A stretch of 64,000 nt of DNA from Pyrrhosoma nymphula (GCA_963573305.1 OY754338.1:15932192-15996191); one strand, 5' to 3'; counted from the stretch's first letter, positions 12,109-24,249 are shown. Notes: generated from the sequence alone by a model not told the origin. Made by a program: numbers and translations.

Positions 12109-13644
12109 TTTGACGAATTTTACACTTTACACTTTAAAAGCACTCCCAAACCAGCAGCAGAAACAATATGAAATTCACAGTCACAGCAACAACATCTATG
12201 TTTAAAACTTACAAACAGGTGAAGAACGTTTGTTTTTTGTTATTTGACAGGTCTGCCAACTCCCAAAACAAAATTTCCCCCAAAAATCCCCCAACTGAAA
12301 ATGTTGACTCTAAAAAATGAAATGTCACTTTATCTCCAAAGCAAGAGCTAATCTGTCATTTTTATGGTGATTTTTGTTTTTAGCAGGTGAAAATACATAA
12401 GAATTAACTATTTTTGAGCCCAAAAAATTTTCTTTGTTTGGCAGTGTATTAGGTGTCGGTAGTTAGTTATTGTGATTGCTCAGGTATTTTATTGGCCTAT
12501 GATTAAAATATATCATCATTTCCCGGAGTAGCTAGTTGCTTAGTTGGTGAATGTTCGATATTGCGAGTGGTTTCAGGACTTCATTTCAAATGTCTTTGTG
12601 CTTCTGATGTCTAGCGTGGGAGGAGGCTCCTGGAATATGACTTGCGAAGGGCCAATGTGTGGTTGGAGAGTAACCAAACCACATAAAAGCAGTGCTTTTA
12701 TTAGCATTATCCATCTTCTGTCAATTTTTTAATGTTGCTGATAAAGTACTCAATGATGTATCATATTTTCTTGCCGCTCTAGTCTTCGACATTTTATCGC
12801 CTCTGTCTTACTTGGATTATATGTATCTAAACAAGCAAGGGGGTTGCGAAAATGTGGAGTGTGACTGGCTGAATGCATTTCCACATTCCGCACCCGGTCC
12901 AGATCCATGTGAACTGGATCCAGGAGGGAGGGCTTTTGAGTCAAGCATGCATGGATGAAAATTATCAGCTGTAGACCTTCATTTGAGAATTAGCCCACAG
13001 ATGATATTGAAAATATATTGACAACAACTGGGGAGTAGGTACTATAAAATGATTTGGGTTACCCATTGTGCAAACAAAACTTAAAACTTAAAAACTGATC
13101 ACTGACAAATGAACATTAGTAAAAAGTGGGATTTTTATCATGTAAAAATGGCAATTTTTGATGGGAAATGGCCATTACTTCGTTAAAACAGAATTTTGCT
13201 AAAAATGGGTACGATATTAGGTGGCTTGACTGTACGGTAATTTACTTTTTGATCAACCTCACGTTGGAAGGTTAAGAATGAAAGAGTATTTCAGGTTCTG
13301 CTTTCCATTCCTTTATGCCCCTTTTAATAAATGAATATGTATTTGTCATCTTTAGTATTTTCTTTCTAACTCTTTATTTTGTGGTCATGGCTGTTTTTGC
13401 TAATAACAGTCAGTATTTCCAATCCAATACCTGAACCATGTATTACATGAGTCCTTCCACATGTATGCTCTCTACGTACATTCTTACCAGCCAATTTACA
13501 GTCCTTTCCCTCTGAAGGGGAAGGTTTTAGTGGTTGTTGGAAAGATTTGTTGTAGTTGTCGTATCTCCGCCTAAACCGTCTTTGATCTGTAGATCCTTGT
13601 ATAATATTGCCTCAATAGAATTCTAACTGAAAGAGTTATTCAGT
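12109..13644. other. Intron sequence without recognised genes
   Basis: I see no gene or RNA here. The frames at 12544-12958 overlap on both strands and lack motifs. The stretch ends at the target duplication of the gypsy element. Confidence 0.4.
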
Positions 13645-13648
13645 GTAG

Positions 13649-13968
13649 TGTAAATCAGGAACCGATTGGCAGGTTCGTCGAAGATGCATCAAGGGAACGG
13701 GGTGATGAGTTGGCGGGAGAATTAAAGCCGTACGCTCTATGACATGGTTTTTATTCAACAACCAAAACCCAACTGCTGCGTCTCCCACGGGTCCCTCCTT
13801 CGTGCACCCGTCGTCCGCCTCGCTTCTGCTGACGCCGACACAAGCACATTCCAACTCCCCCCCAGACTCACACTCTTAGCGAGCGACCATGGGAAAGCAA
13901 GTAATCATCAGCGAGCGACGAACGGAAGCCGGCGGGAGGTGGGGAAGAATGCGGAGTAGCCATTTACA
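13649..13968 (-). repeat. 3' LTR of the gypsy element
   Basis: 320 bp, TG...CA ends, preceded by GTAG. It differs from the other LTR by four substitutions, near 13780, 13802 and 13906-13908 (two). Confidence 0.95.
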
Positions 13969-13986
13969 TCGCTCCCCCCACAAAGA
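13969..13986 (-). other. Polypurine tract
   Basis: On the minus strand TTTGTGGGGGGAGCGA lies directly upstream of the 3' LTR. A purine-rich tract here primes plus-strand DNA synthesis in LTR retroelements. Confidence 0.8.
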
Positions 13987-14612
13987 GAAAAATTGACACA
14001 TTGGAAATTTTTCTACTCCACCACCAAATGATTTGCATTAAAAGTCCAGTCAGCATTTACAACACAACTAATTATTACTACAAAATGAACAAGCAAGAAA
14101 AATTTCAGCTGGCGGATATTTAAATTACAACCTTCCACAAAATTAAAATGAGTTGATAGTCTCAAACCAATAGACCGCCATTATAAACAGACATACGTTA
14201 ATCAAATTAAAACAGTATAGAACAGTCAATCAATCCAAAGAACCCATAGAACACCAAAACAAAATATTAGAGGGAATCGTAAAATCATAACTGTTTCTTC
14301 ACCTTGAAATTCACAAAGTTAATCCCATCAACTTACAACACACCTTAATGCGATTAATTATACCCAGAATACAACAAAATCATTTCCCATCAACAGAATA
14401 ATCACTTCCAAAATCACATCCTTAAGTCTCAATGTTTCTCATTAACAAAAATTTGTCGTCACCACCAACCCACTTCCACACTACCCCAACTCGAACCCTC
14501 TTTCACACGCCCATCTCAGCCCATAACGCCACAAGTATGCCGTGATGGCTCCCAGCCAACACGCTAACAACAATATTACAATCGTAAAGCACACCACCAT
14601 CTTCCCCTCTCA

Positions 14613-15715
14613 CTACACGCGGGGGCGTAAATTGTACACAACCTCCGCGTGGGAATTGTTCTTCTCTCTCTCCTCTTCTCTCTGGTCCTCGGGTGCTGCG
14701 GAGGGAAAATTCGGTGGACCTCGGGATCTCAGCGCATACGGTGATCTGGGCGGGAGGGGCGGGGGCAATGGGCAGGGAGCGCGCGTGCCGAGAGCGTGTT
14801 CTCCCGTAGAGGTGGTCACCGCAAGGGGGTTTGGGAGGGCAGGGGGGCTTCTCTCTTCTTCGCTATCAACTGAGATGGCCGGCGGCGACGTGCTGTCTGC
14901 GGGGTCCGGTGGTGAAGGGGGGTCGGAGCGGGGGCGGAAAGGGATTCCCGGGGTGGAATCTCCGCCTTCCTCTGCTAAGAGCAAAGCGTCGCTGCGATGA
15001 GGGCTGTCTTCACCATCAAAATCACTCCACTCTCCCGAACTTTCCTCTTTCTTTGTCGAAGGCGCATTTTTCCGAGGCCTTCCCCTCTTTCTCTCCCCAC
15101 TAGGAGGGGGCGGAAGTGACAAGTGGGTGGGATGGGGCTTCACGCGATCACGGTGAACAACCACTGTGCGGTGCTGTAATTGCAATTTCACATTGGAGGG
15201 TGGGAGAATTTCGATTACCTTATAAGGCCCTTTCCACGGTTTGTGAAATTTCTTTACCCCCCCTCTCCTCACCGTTGGATCACTCAAATAAACGAGGTCA
15301 TTCACCTGATAATGTCTCTGTTTGGTGATCTTTGCTGACCTTGCTTGTCTCTTATGGGCCTCCTTGCTATTTTCCTTACATTTTTCCCACATCGTATGCA
15401 GCCTTTCGTTCAAAGTGGATACGTAAGTATCGTCCCAAGTAGGGTGATCCCGCACTGCGCACTCAAACGGACCCCTCATCTTCCTCCCAAAAATAACCTC
15501 ATATGGGGAAAACTTAATGCTCGAGTGCCAGCTGGTGTTATAAGCCGTTACAGCGTAGTCTAGCCACTTATCCCAATCATTTGACTTACAGTTCACGTAA
15601 TGGAACAGGATTTGGGCGATGGTTCGGTGCACTCGCTCCACTCTCCCATTGCATTGAGGGTGGAAAGGGGACGTCCTTAACTTACAAATTTTTAGAAGTT
15701 CGGCAATCCTTTTTG
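14613..15715 (-). CDS. pol: gypsy pol: integrase second half and C-terminal tail
   Basis: Continues the integrase after a 1-nt frameshift. It reads IAELLKICKLRTSPFHPQCN, then GRVERVHRTIAQIL with the catalytic Glu, then AYNTSWHSSIKFSPYEVIFG. A GPF-like chromatin-binding region follows (VNDLVYLSDP, WKGPYKVIEI, then VVVHRDRVKPH). The last about 160 residues are Pro/Ser-rich with a GERKRGRPRKN AT-hook-like motif and YALRSRGPPNF, ending at a stop near 14613. The frame opens upstream to 15773, but residues before about 15715 are out of the integrase frame. No env gene follows. The long basic, proline-rich tail could contact chromatin; this is inference. Confidence 0.85.
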
Positions 15716-18666
15716 AATAGATCGGACGTAAAATTACTCCCTTGGTCTGTGAGGAGGCTACATGGTACACCAAATTTAAGTATCCAATCCCTCACTAGGG
15801 CTACTGCCACTGTCTCTGCCATTTGGTCCCGCAAGGGAATCATTACAAGATACCGGGAAAAATGGTCTATTATCGATAATACATACTTATTTCCTAAATC
15901 AGTCTTTGGGAGAGGCCCAACAATGTCTAGCGCGATGAATTCAAACGGTTCATTAGCCATGGGCAGGGGCTGTAATGGGGCCTTGCCTCTACCATACGGG
16001 CTTCTTTGCTGACACATCACGCAACCCTTAACATACCCCTCGCAGGCCTTTTTCCAACCAGGCCACCAGTACTGGTCTCCTATACGTGCACTTGTTGCCC
16101 CAACCCCCAAATGACCTGACATCGGATAATCATGATTTTGTTTTAGAATTTTCATACGTGCTTCCCTCGGGACAACTATTTTCCTCTCTCCCCGACCAAT
16201 TTTGCATAATAGGCCATCACGCATCTCAAACCCTGGTTCACCTATCATCTTTACACAATCCTCATCTTGTGCCTGCGCAGCCCTCAAGTCGTTTTCCTCC
16301 AAAATTTCCACCCTCCTTACCTTCCGACTCAGAGCGTCCGCGTTCGAGTGCAACTTCCCTGGCTTGTACTCCACCGTGTAATCATACTCGGACAGCTTCA
16401 AGGTCCACCGCATAAGGCGACTATTGGGGTCCTTAAGCCCAAACAACCATTTTAGGGCCGCGTGGTCTGTAATAATTTTGAATTTTCGGCCAAATATATA
16501 ACACCGGAAGTGAGCCACACCCCAGACCACGGACAATAACTCTTTTTCGGTAGTCGAATAGTTGATTTCGGCTGCGTGGAGCTGCCGGGAGGCGTACGCG
16601 ACAGGCCTTTCTACGCCTCCAATTTCCTGCGATAACACCGCTCCAATGGCGAAATGGGAGGCGTCTGTCGAAATGGTAAAAGGTTCATCAAAATTTGGAT
16701 AAGCCAACACAGGGCTGGTGGTCAGGGCCTTCGTCAGCGTCCTCATCGCTTCCTCGCATTCCGGCGTCCACACAAAAGCCACCCCCTTTTTCATCATGCG
16801 CATCAACGGGCGCGCGATGACGGCGTAATTATTGACAAACCGCCGATAATAGTTGGCTAAGCCGAGGAAGGATTGCACTTCCTTAACGCAGGTGAGAGTC
16901 GGAAAAGTAATAACGGCTTCTATCTTGCTAGGATCTGGCTTCACACCCTCTCTGCCGATAACGTGCCCAAGGTACTTGACTTCTTCTAAAGCAAAATTGC
17001 ATTTTTCTAATTTTAACGATAATTTGGCCTTTTGCAGTCTCAAAAATACCTCCCTTAGTCGAGAAGCGTGTTCCTCCATGTTCGCTCCAAAGATGATGAC
17101 GTCATCTAAATACACAAGGCAGCGTGATGGCTTCAATCCACGCAACACAGAATCCATCAATCGTTGGAACGAACTAGGGGCGTTCCTAAGCCCGAACGGC
17201 ATCCTAGTGTACTCATAATGGCCATTGTGCACGTTGAAGGCTGTTTTTTCCTGAGATTCCGGGTGTATCGGAATCTGATAATACCCCGACGTTAGATCTA
17301 AGGTTGAAAAATATTGACAATTTCCTAAATAGTCTAACGTCTCTGTAATATTGGGAATTGGATATACGTCAGGCGTAGTAACTGCATTAAGGGCCCTGAA
17401 ATCAACACAGAACCGGAACTTAGGGGTCCCGTTGGCTGACTTCTTTGGCACAATAACCACAGGAGCGGCCCAGGGGCTTTCGCTCGGTACTATCACCCCC
17501 GCCCTTAATTGCTCATCAATGAATTCCTCGACCAAGGGCTTTTGGTGATGTGGCAGCCGATAAGGGCGCCGGTAAATAGGAGCCGCGTTTCCCGTCGGGA
17601 TTTGGTGATAGACAATATCTGTTGCCGGTGGCAAATCGGTCTCACAAAAAATTCCCTCGAATTCTTGTAACAAGGCAAGTAATTCTGCCCTCTCCCGTCC
17701 CTTCAAGTGACATAACTTCTTCTCGAAATCTATTCTTTCGCTGCCTTCCACGGTTCTCACAAGGGCGCCCTCTCCCTCAGCGTTTTCCTGCACTTCTACT
17801 TCATCCACCCTACATAACGTAGCTACACTAGTCCCCTTTGTCAGCGTAAGCGGCCCATCACCGAAATTAGCTACTTGCAAAAGTATTTCCCCCTCCATTG
17901 AGATCTTCCCCAGATTACGGGCGATGGCACAGGTTTCTATTTCTAAATCCCTAGGTTGCGTCATAAATACATCACCCTCCTTGACCCCACCTTCCGTCAC
18001 TCTTACTCGCAACAATCGTTCGCATTTCGCGGGTATTATCTCCGACTTTGCCAATCTCATCGGGATCTCTACCACTGCGCCACGCGGCGCCTCGCGTGTT
18101 CGTGGAGCTCTTGCCAACGATTTCTCATGCTTCAAATCGTAGCCAACCAAAGGGATTTCCCGCTTTCCTAATCTTAATGTCCTTCTCACAACATCAACAA
18201 CACCTTCAAATTTACGTAAAAAATCTAATCCTAGAATAGCTTGATATCCCCCTACCGAGTCTACTACTTGCATGCTACTGGTGTAACAACCACCGTCAAA
18301 TATAAGAGGTATCGTCCTTTCACCATAGTTCCAAACTTGCTGTCCCGTAATCCCCCTTATCCTGCACGATGGCTTCCTCAAGCCACTCAGTCCACAAACA
18401 TCGCGGGAAATTAGGGAAATCTGGGCACCCGTGTCTATCAATAACCTAGAGGGAACACCACACACCGTCACTTCCGCCACTAAATCCTCCTCTCCCGCCG
18501 CCGAAGCGATACGGGGCAGGATCATACTCACAGGGATCCGCCGGGGACGGCGCCGCCGAATCCACGGTCGTTTAACGGCCCTCCTCGGCGCTGGCTCTCC
18601 CTTCTGCAGTCCCTGGCCAGATGATTGGTGCCTCCGCAAGTGTAACAACGGCGTCCGCTCTCGCAC
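15716..18666 (-). CDS. pol: gypsy pol: protease, reverse transcriptase, RNase H, integrase first half
   Basis: Polyprotein catalysing proviral maturation, reverse transcription and integration. From the first Met at 18666 the order is a basic linker, then protease with LLIDTGAQISLI (about residue 80). RT follows with YRRPYRLPHHQ and the active site YLDDVIIFG (about residue 500). RNase H has TDASHFAIGAVLSQ. Integrase has the HHCC zinc finger (HDYPMSGHLGV, then CEGYVKGCVMC) and the first two catalytic Asp (FIALDIVGPL, LLTDQGSNF). The frame is -1 relative to gag and overlaps its end, so translation probably uses a -1 frameshift. An A5 run at 15710-15714 (minus-strand reading TTCAAAAAGG) shifts the frame; with A4 the integrase would read on normally. 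This could be a real lesion or an assembly error. Confidence 0.92.
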
Positions 18667-19448
18667 TCACGCTGGAAATGGCCGGGGCGCCCGCAATTGA
18701 AGCAAACGGCCTCCCTCGGTGTCCGAAACACCCTTCTCGCCGGTGACGGCGGCCGCGGCGTTCTCTCCACCTCTCGGATCCGGACGGCTGTCTCGACGGC
18801 GGCATCCAGGGTCTCAGGCATGGCCAACCGACACAGCCTCCCTAACTCCCCAGGAATTCCCCTAAGGAATGCGTCCAGGCCTCTCTGGTCGGCCTCATAT
18901 CGGATGGCCTCCCTCTGACCGGCGTTCTCCGTCGCCTCATAAGTGCGCGCATTAGCGACACGAACTCGGTCAGCAAAGGCCTCTATGTCTTCGTTCTGCC
19001 CCATGCTGATTGAAGCCAGAAGCTCGCGGTAGAAACGAGCGGTACGTTTTGATTTGTACCTCCCTAGCAGGTGCTCCTTAAAGGCGGCGAACGTGTCTGC
19101 ATCGCGGCACTCCTCCTTCGCCCGGCAGAACTCCGCTGCATCGCCATTCAGCCGAATCTTCGCCGCCTTGAGCGTCTCCTCTTCCGTCCACGAACTTAGG
19201 TCAGCCACCTGCTCCAGGCGGTCGAAAAAGGCTTCCACGCTTTCCCCAGGTCGCCCCGAGAAAGCATCAATTGTGGAGAGGAGCGCGAAGCTTCGTTTTA
19301 GGGACGATGATGACTCCCTGCCATCCTCGGGAAGCCTTTCCTTCAAACTCTCATTTTCCGCCGTAAGGTGACTTAACCTTTCACTAAACTCGTCGATCAC
19401 CTGCTGTAGTTCTACCTCTCGGCCTCCCACACTCACGCGACCCGCCAT
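18528..19448 (-). CDS. gag: gypsy gag, capsid and nucleocapsid
   Basis: A 306-residue structural polyprotein forming the particle that packages element RNA. The N-terminus has a short coiled coil (EFSERLSHLTAENESLKERL). A Retrotrans_gag-type capsid domain follows (FSGRPGESVEAFFDRLEQVA, then LNGDAAEFCRAKEE). The C-terminus has two zinc knuckles, CFNCGRPGHFQREC and CYTCGGTNHLARDC, which bind RNA. The start at 19448 lies about 60 nt inside the primer site and gives the full capsid domain. The stop at 18528 overlaps pol by about 140 nt in the -1 relation. No disruption seen. Confidence 0.93.
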   Translation of the reverse strand: MAGRVSVGGREVELQQVIDEFSERLSHLTAENESLKERLPEDGRESSSSLKRSFALLSTIDAFSGRPGESVEAFFDRLEQVADLSSWTEEETLKAAKIRLNGDAAEFCRAKEECRDADTFAAFKEHLLGRYKSKRTARFYRELLASISMGQNEDIEAFADRVRVANARTYEATENAGQREAIRYEADQRGLDAFLRGIPGELGRLCRLAMPETLDAAVETAVRIREVERTPRPPSPARRVFRTPREAVCFNCGRPGHFQRECESGRRCYTCGGTNHLARDCRRESQRRGGPLNDRGFGGAVPGGSL

Positions 19449-19507
19449 CTCGTATCTCTAAATTCACCACCCACGATATTGATGCTCTCCGATCAATCGA
19501 TATTGTA

Positions 19508-19524
19508 TCCCACTTCTGACACCA
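19508..19524 (-). other. tRNA-Leu primer-binding site
   Basis: The plus strand reads TCCCACTTCTGACACCA, identical to my recollection of the 3' end of eukaryotic tRNA-Leu including CCA. So the minus-strand element carries TGGTGTCAGAAGTGGGA two nucleotides inside the 5' LTR. Confidence 0.88.
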
Positions 19525-19526
19525 GT

Positions 19527-19846
19527 TGTAAATCAGGAACCGATTGGCAGGTTCGTCGAAGATGCATCAAGGGAACGGGGTGATGAGTTGGCGGGAGAAT
19601 TAAAGCCGTACGCTCTATGACATGGTTTTTATTCAACAACCAAAACCCAACTGCTGCGTCTCCCACGCGTCCCTCCTTCATGCACCCGTCGTCCGCCTCG
19701 CTTCTGCTGACGCCGACACAAGCACATTCCAACTCCCCCCCAGACTCACACTCTTAGCGAGCGACCATGGGAAAGCAAGTCAGCATCAGCGAGCGACGAA
19801 CGGAAGCCGGCGGGAGGTGGGGAAGAATGCGGAGTAGCCATTTACA
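19527..19846 (-). repeat. 5' LTR of the gypsy element
   Basis: 320 bp with TGTAAAT/ATTTACA ends, followed by GTAG. It should contain the element promoter, read on the minus strand; I could not fix a start site. Confidence 0.95.
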
Positions 19847-20016
19847 GTAGTTTACTTGGTGAATGCAGCTTGTTCAAAATGAAGGGATTATGGCTCAGAT
19901 CTCCATCCAAAGAAATGAATTATGTATTCTCTTTGAATTTGTAACATTCAGTTTTTTTAATCGCCTGTTGTTATCTTTTGTGATGTCTTATTTTGTCTTC
20001 TTTCTCAATTCCTCAG

Positions 20017-20183
20017 CTCCACATGTTGAATTCCAAAATTGAGAAGGTTGTCAAGGAGCAGAGGCACCTTGACTTGGAGTTGGATTACATTCTTTCGCAG
20101 CAGAATGAGCTGGATTACATGCTCAAGGGCCTGGAGAAGGAGTGGGGATCGGTGCCACCATCGGATCCAGAGAGGCAGCATAC
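20017..20183 (+). CDS. Nup62: Nup62 coding exon (second in window)
   Basis: Continues the Nup62 coiled coil. It starts after CTCAATTCCTCAG (acceptor AG at 20015-20016) in phase 0 and ends before GTAAGTC at 20184, leaving two bases (AC) of a Thr codon. It encodes LHMLNSKIEKVVKEQRHLDL, ELDYILSQQNELDYMLKGLE and an acidic/Pro linker SVPPSDPERQH. The heptad pattern and the ELD-ILSQQ-EL core match the central helix of p62 that packs with Nup54/Nup58. The exon is 19.7 kb from the previous one; a gypsy element ends 170 bp upstream of its acceptor. Confidence 0.93.
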
Positions 20184-22357
20184 GTAAGTCCATGTCTAAG
20201 CATCATTCTGATTGACTGAAGAAAATTATCCAATCTTTGACTAGCATTACCTCATTTATGTTGGTTTCTGTCACTATTTTGGGTGTCTTCATTTCCTACC
20301 TAATGTTTCCTAATGATATGCATGGTATTGAAATGCTGGATAGCATATGGAAGTTTTTTGTTTTTGCTGAAAATTATGGTGATAAAATAAGTATGAATTG
20401 CCAAAAGAAAAAAAATCCTTAGTATTTAAACTCATGGACAGTGTCATCCATGAAGACATTATCCCATATGTTGCCATCTCTGTTAGACCATAAGGGCAGA
20501 GCATCCAAATTACTTTAATCCTGTTGAAATTACCATGAATTAGAAAGCCTTGGAAGAATAGTGGTCTTCGCATTGGTCTGTTTGGTGGTCCGTGGTTAAA
20601 TTTCTTTGTCAAGGTGGTGTGAATCTCTCCTTGATTAAAATAAATCAATCCTACAATATCTAATATTTTGAACTCCGTACTCATCTTCGAGTCCTTCTTT
20701 TGCCATATAACAGAAAAAACACAACATGAGAATATAATTAAGAAGAAATATTTTCGTACAATGGACTTACGATGTTAGACTGACCTCCTTCGTTATGTAT
20801 AAAGGCATGTAGTTTTGCTTATTTTAAATTTCAGGGCAAATATTTTGTAATCTCACCTTTTTAATGGCTTTTCGGGAAGGCGGGAGACCCGTTATGCTCT
20901 CTAAATGATCGGCTCATGAGCGGCCAAGGTTCGATGGTGGCCCCATTTCACGTTCCTTACGGCAGGTAAGATGGAACTAATGAAAGGTGGAGGCAAATGA
21001 AATGGATCAAGAGTTGAAAGATACGGATCATGAGTCGAAAGAGCGGGCGAGTCAAAGAAAAGAACTGCTGATCATCACTTGAGAGCCGAAGATGCCGCCT
21101 GGGTGGCTTAGTGGAACTATGTAAAATGACGTAATTTTCCGTATTTTATGACATATCCTTACTTAGGTGAGATTACATAATAATACCCCCAGGCTGGTTT
21201 TGGTATTGAAATACAGTAAAAACTCCGTATAACAAAGTCGTCGGTATCGGAAAAATTACGAGTTTGCTGCACAGAGGTTTCATACGGGTTGTGTCGCCAT
21301 AGGAGAATCTCTGTGTTATGACATGACCAGGGCCTTACTTTGGGACGCAGGGTGAATAAGTAAACAGTGAGCAAGTTATGCTGAGGATATAATCAATGCA
21401 ATCATGACAACTTGCATTTATCCATGTATGAAGCTGTGAAAATAAGTTTTAAGTTATGTCTTGACATTTTTTTGCTAAATTCGTTAACAGCTGCAAGTAA
21501 AGGCCTAATTTTGATCGCTATTTTCACACTTCAACCCAAATGCAACGCAATTAAATCTGGATTAGCACCTGTGTTTTTTCATATTATTTGCTGCTAACAC
21601 TTCAAACGGGCGATAGTATGTAATCATATAAATTTGAGTAGAATCTTACTTTTAAGAAAATACAGTCAGTTCTTTTACTGTTTGTAAAAAAAAACGAAAT
21701 GTTGGAGTTTGAGATGCTTAATTTTCAAAACAAGGAAACTGAATTTAGTGCAGTAAAAGCATAGGCTATGCGAGTGCAAAGTGGTGGTCATGAATAACAG
21801 CTTTTTATGGAGATGTTGACAGTTAAGGCAGATGGAATAAAGCTCCCACCTCCATTTTGTCCGGATATTTTGTGCCAAGCAGCCTGCTGCAGCGTTGCCA
21901 CAGACCTGGCAACCGGGAGAACTGGGAAAAGTCAAAGGGAATTCAAAAATGGTAATGGAAAACCTGGAGAAGTCGGGGAATGTTTTAATGCGACCTGGAA
22001 ATTTCTTAAAGTTTCACACCTTATCCGTGTCATTTTTATAATCCCGTGATTTATAATACGATTTGTCAAATGGTTGAAATTAGTGTATAAGCAATTTACG
22101 CGTGTCAAGCATAAATAATGCTGTCTTCCAATTTAATTCCTCTTCGTTTTTGGAGGTCACAGTACAGCTGCAGATCTGCTGCAAGGTTTTTTGATAGAAC
22201 TTTCTGGTCTGAACTTAAAGCATCTCCTCCTAGTCTCAATGGATGGACCCAATGTCAATTTCAAATTTGTGACAGACCTGCAGGAACTCCTTCAATCCAT
22301 GCATGACGTTGATGATCCCTTTCATGCCTCTATGGGCTCATGTGGGCTTCAAACTGT
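20184..22357. other. Intron with transposon fragments
   Basis: A Tigger-style terminus CAGTAAAAACTCCGTATAAC, preceded by TA, starts at 21214; its partner end is not visible. Around 21890-22000 lies a GGGAA/GGAAAAG stutter like that at 1650-1755. No gene otherwise. The frames at 20310-20684 and 21675-21935 lack motifs. Confidence 0.4.
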
Positions 22358-22364
22358 ATACAGT

Positions 22365-22900
22365 AAAACCCCTAAATTACACTTTTTCAGGGACCCTGGA
22401 AAAAAAGTGTAAATTGCGGGAAAATGCAAATTGTGGGAAAATTAGAATTCTCACTAAACCATCCATGTTTGTTTACTGGAGTAAGGGTAAAAATAAGAAA
22501 CACTGATAAACTGAAAAAGAGTAGTGTCATAATTTATTCCTTGACCTAGCACTTCTCATTTATTTATATTTCATGAAAAAAATACACTAATCATCTTAGA
22601 CGAATTGAAAATTAAGAAAGGATGAAGATGGCAGGGCGATTTATATTATATTTGTTATTAGCAACCATTGAAACTATCTAATGAATATAGTATGATTAGT
22701 TTTAGAAATTTGATATTTTCAACTGCTTAGACTACCTCTGCCTATTAATAATATTATGCACTTTATTTTCAATTTTCTCCAGTTCCTCAAGCATTTGCTC
22801 ACAGCAGTCACTACCTATTAAGTAATTTCTAAGAGTTTGAACAGCACACACTGTCTTGCCTATAATAGTCATAGCTCAGGAATCGAGACAGTGCAAATGA
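22365..22900 (-). pseudogene. Tigger-like terminus and transposase tail remnant
   Basis: TACAGTAAAACCCCTAAATT starts at about 22361 and is a Tigger-style end. On the minus strand near 22740-22870 a short reading (AVQTLRNYLIG, then CEQMLEELEKIENKV) resembles the helical C-terminus of Tigger/Jerky transposases. No catalytic motifs are left. Confidence 0.45.
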
Positions 22901-23228
22901 TCTTAGTTGTTCACCATGAGTTCTTTAATTTTTCATCATATCTGGTTAAGAATCCATTTTTATTCTTCATAGTTCCTACTTAGGTAAAAAATTAATACTC
23001 CCCACAGGTTCAATTACAGTCAAGCACCCATAACCCAGTAATCCAGGAGCACGCTATTGTCCGGCAGTGTTGCAAAGTTATGGTTGAAAGGGTAGCAGAA
23101 TCACACTTTTGGTGATCACTGACATCTGAAATTGCCACAATACATATCACCGTCACTTTCTGAACCACTATGTCTTCATCATTTACTTTTGAACAATAAA
23201 ATCATCCAGAGAATGAAATATCTGTGTA

Positions 23229-24210
23229 CAGGGAGTCCTCAACTTCCGTCCACAATGTGTTCCTGAAGATGTGTACGAAAGTCGAATGTACAAAAGTCGA
23301 ACAATAGAGTCCCATACTAATTCAGGGTTACGTTCCCAAAGAGTTAAATATACATAGTAAAACCTCACATCAACTGCAAGGAAATTTTTTAAAAATACAT
23401 TAATTATATTTAAAACAATACGTAATTACTTTAAAAACTACGCAGTCTTGATAAACAGTTCTATAAGAATACCGTTGTGTACTGAGTAAACATACGCATT
23501 TCTAATTTTTCCCAAGCAGAAATTAACATTTCACTGATAATGTCCGCTATCACTATAAAAAGACAAAACATGAAGCATCATAAGATTTAATTTTTGGAAC
23601 CTTAAACTTGATGTCATTTAATTTATTGCAATTGAAGAAACAACAAAATTTTGCAATGTCCTAAGCTGGAAAAAATACAAACAAAAATAGAATGATGTTT
23701 CCTCGGTACATGCCATACACAACTTCGTGAAATTCGCATTGCACTTCCCAGCATTTCGTGCATGGTCTATAATTTTATCTTTCCCCTTTACTATTGAACA
23801 CACAGTTGAACGGCTTAAGTTCAATGATTGTCTTGCAGCAAAAGATCCTCCTGGTTCAGTACGTCTAATAATTCCCAATTTTTGCTTGAATGTATTATGT
23901 TTATGCGGCCTACGCGTATTTTCGTTGGTCTCAGTCACATCATATTTACGTTTTCTACTCTTTCTTATTATACGACATAAATTAAATTCAGTAAATAAAC
24001 AAGTTATACCTTGCTCTAAGTTCACACTGCCCACAGTCGAGTATACTTGCGAGCGAGAACGCCAGATGAAACAGTTGAATGCCGGGATGCGCCATACGAC
24101 ATCACGGGAAATTCAAAAATATTGTTCGAGAAACGTCCAAAAGTCCGAATTTTGTGTCCGAAAGTCAAGTAAAAGGTATCAATTTGGAGTGTACGAAAGT
24201 CAAGGACCTG
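23229..24210 (-). mobile_element. Tigger-like deletion derivative with an HTH coding fragment
   Basis: The left end is CAGGGAGTCCTCAACTTCCG and the right end, reverse-complemented, is CAGGTCCTTGACTTTCGTAC. Both are flanked by TA (23227-23228 and 24211-24212). Subterminal motifs (ACGAAAGTC, AAAAGTCGAA) recur at both ends. The minus strand at about 23970-23740 encodes RKRKYDVTE, then NTFKQKLGIIRR and NLSRSTVCSIVKGKDKI. This is a Psq-type HTH from the N-terminus of a Tigger transposase. The DDE domain is deleted, so the 982-bp element is non-autonomous. Confidence 0.78.
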
Positions 24211-24249
24211 TACTTCATTATGAATTTTATAATAGATGTAATTATATAA

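Larger units (their letters stand above)
13649..19846 (-). mobile_element. Ty3/gypsy LTR retrotransposon, nearly intact, antisense to Nup62
   Basis: 6198 bp bounded by two 320-bp LTRs that start TGTAAAT and end ATTTACA, flanked by the 4-bp duplication GTAG (13645-13648 and 19847-19850). On the minus strand the order is 5' LTR, tRNA-Leu primer site, gag, pol (protease, RT, RNase H, integrase), polypurine tract, 3' LTR. No env-like ORF follows integrase. The LTRs differ at about 4 of 320 positions, so insertion is recent relative to the other elements here. It lies in a Nup62 intron. Confidence 0.95.

Noticed and set aside
14542..15000. 152-residue plus-strand frame
   Set aside because: Antisense of the GC-rich gypsy integrase tail; no start context or domain.
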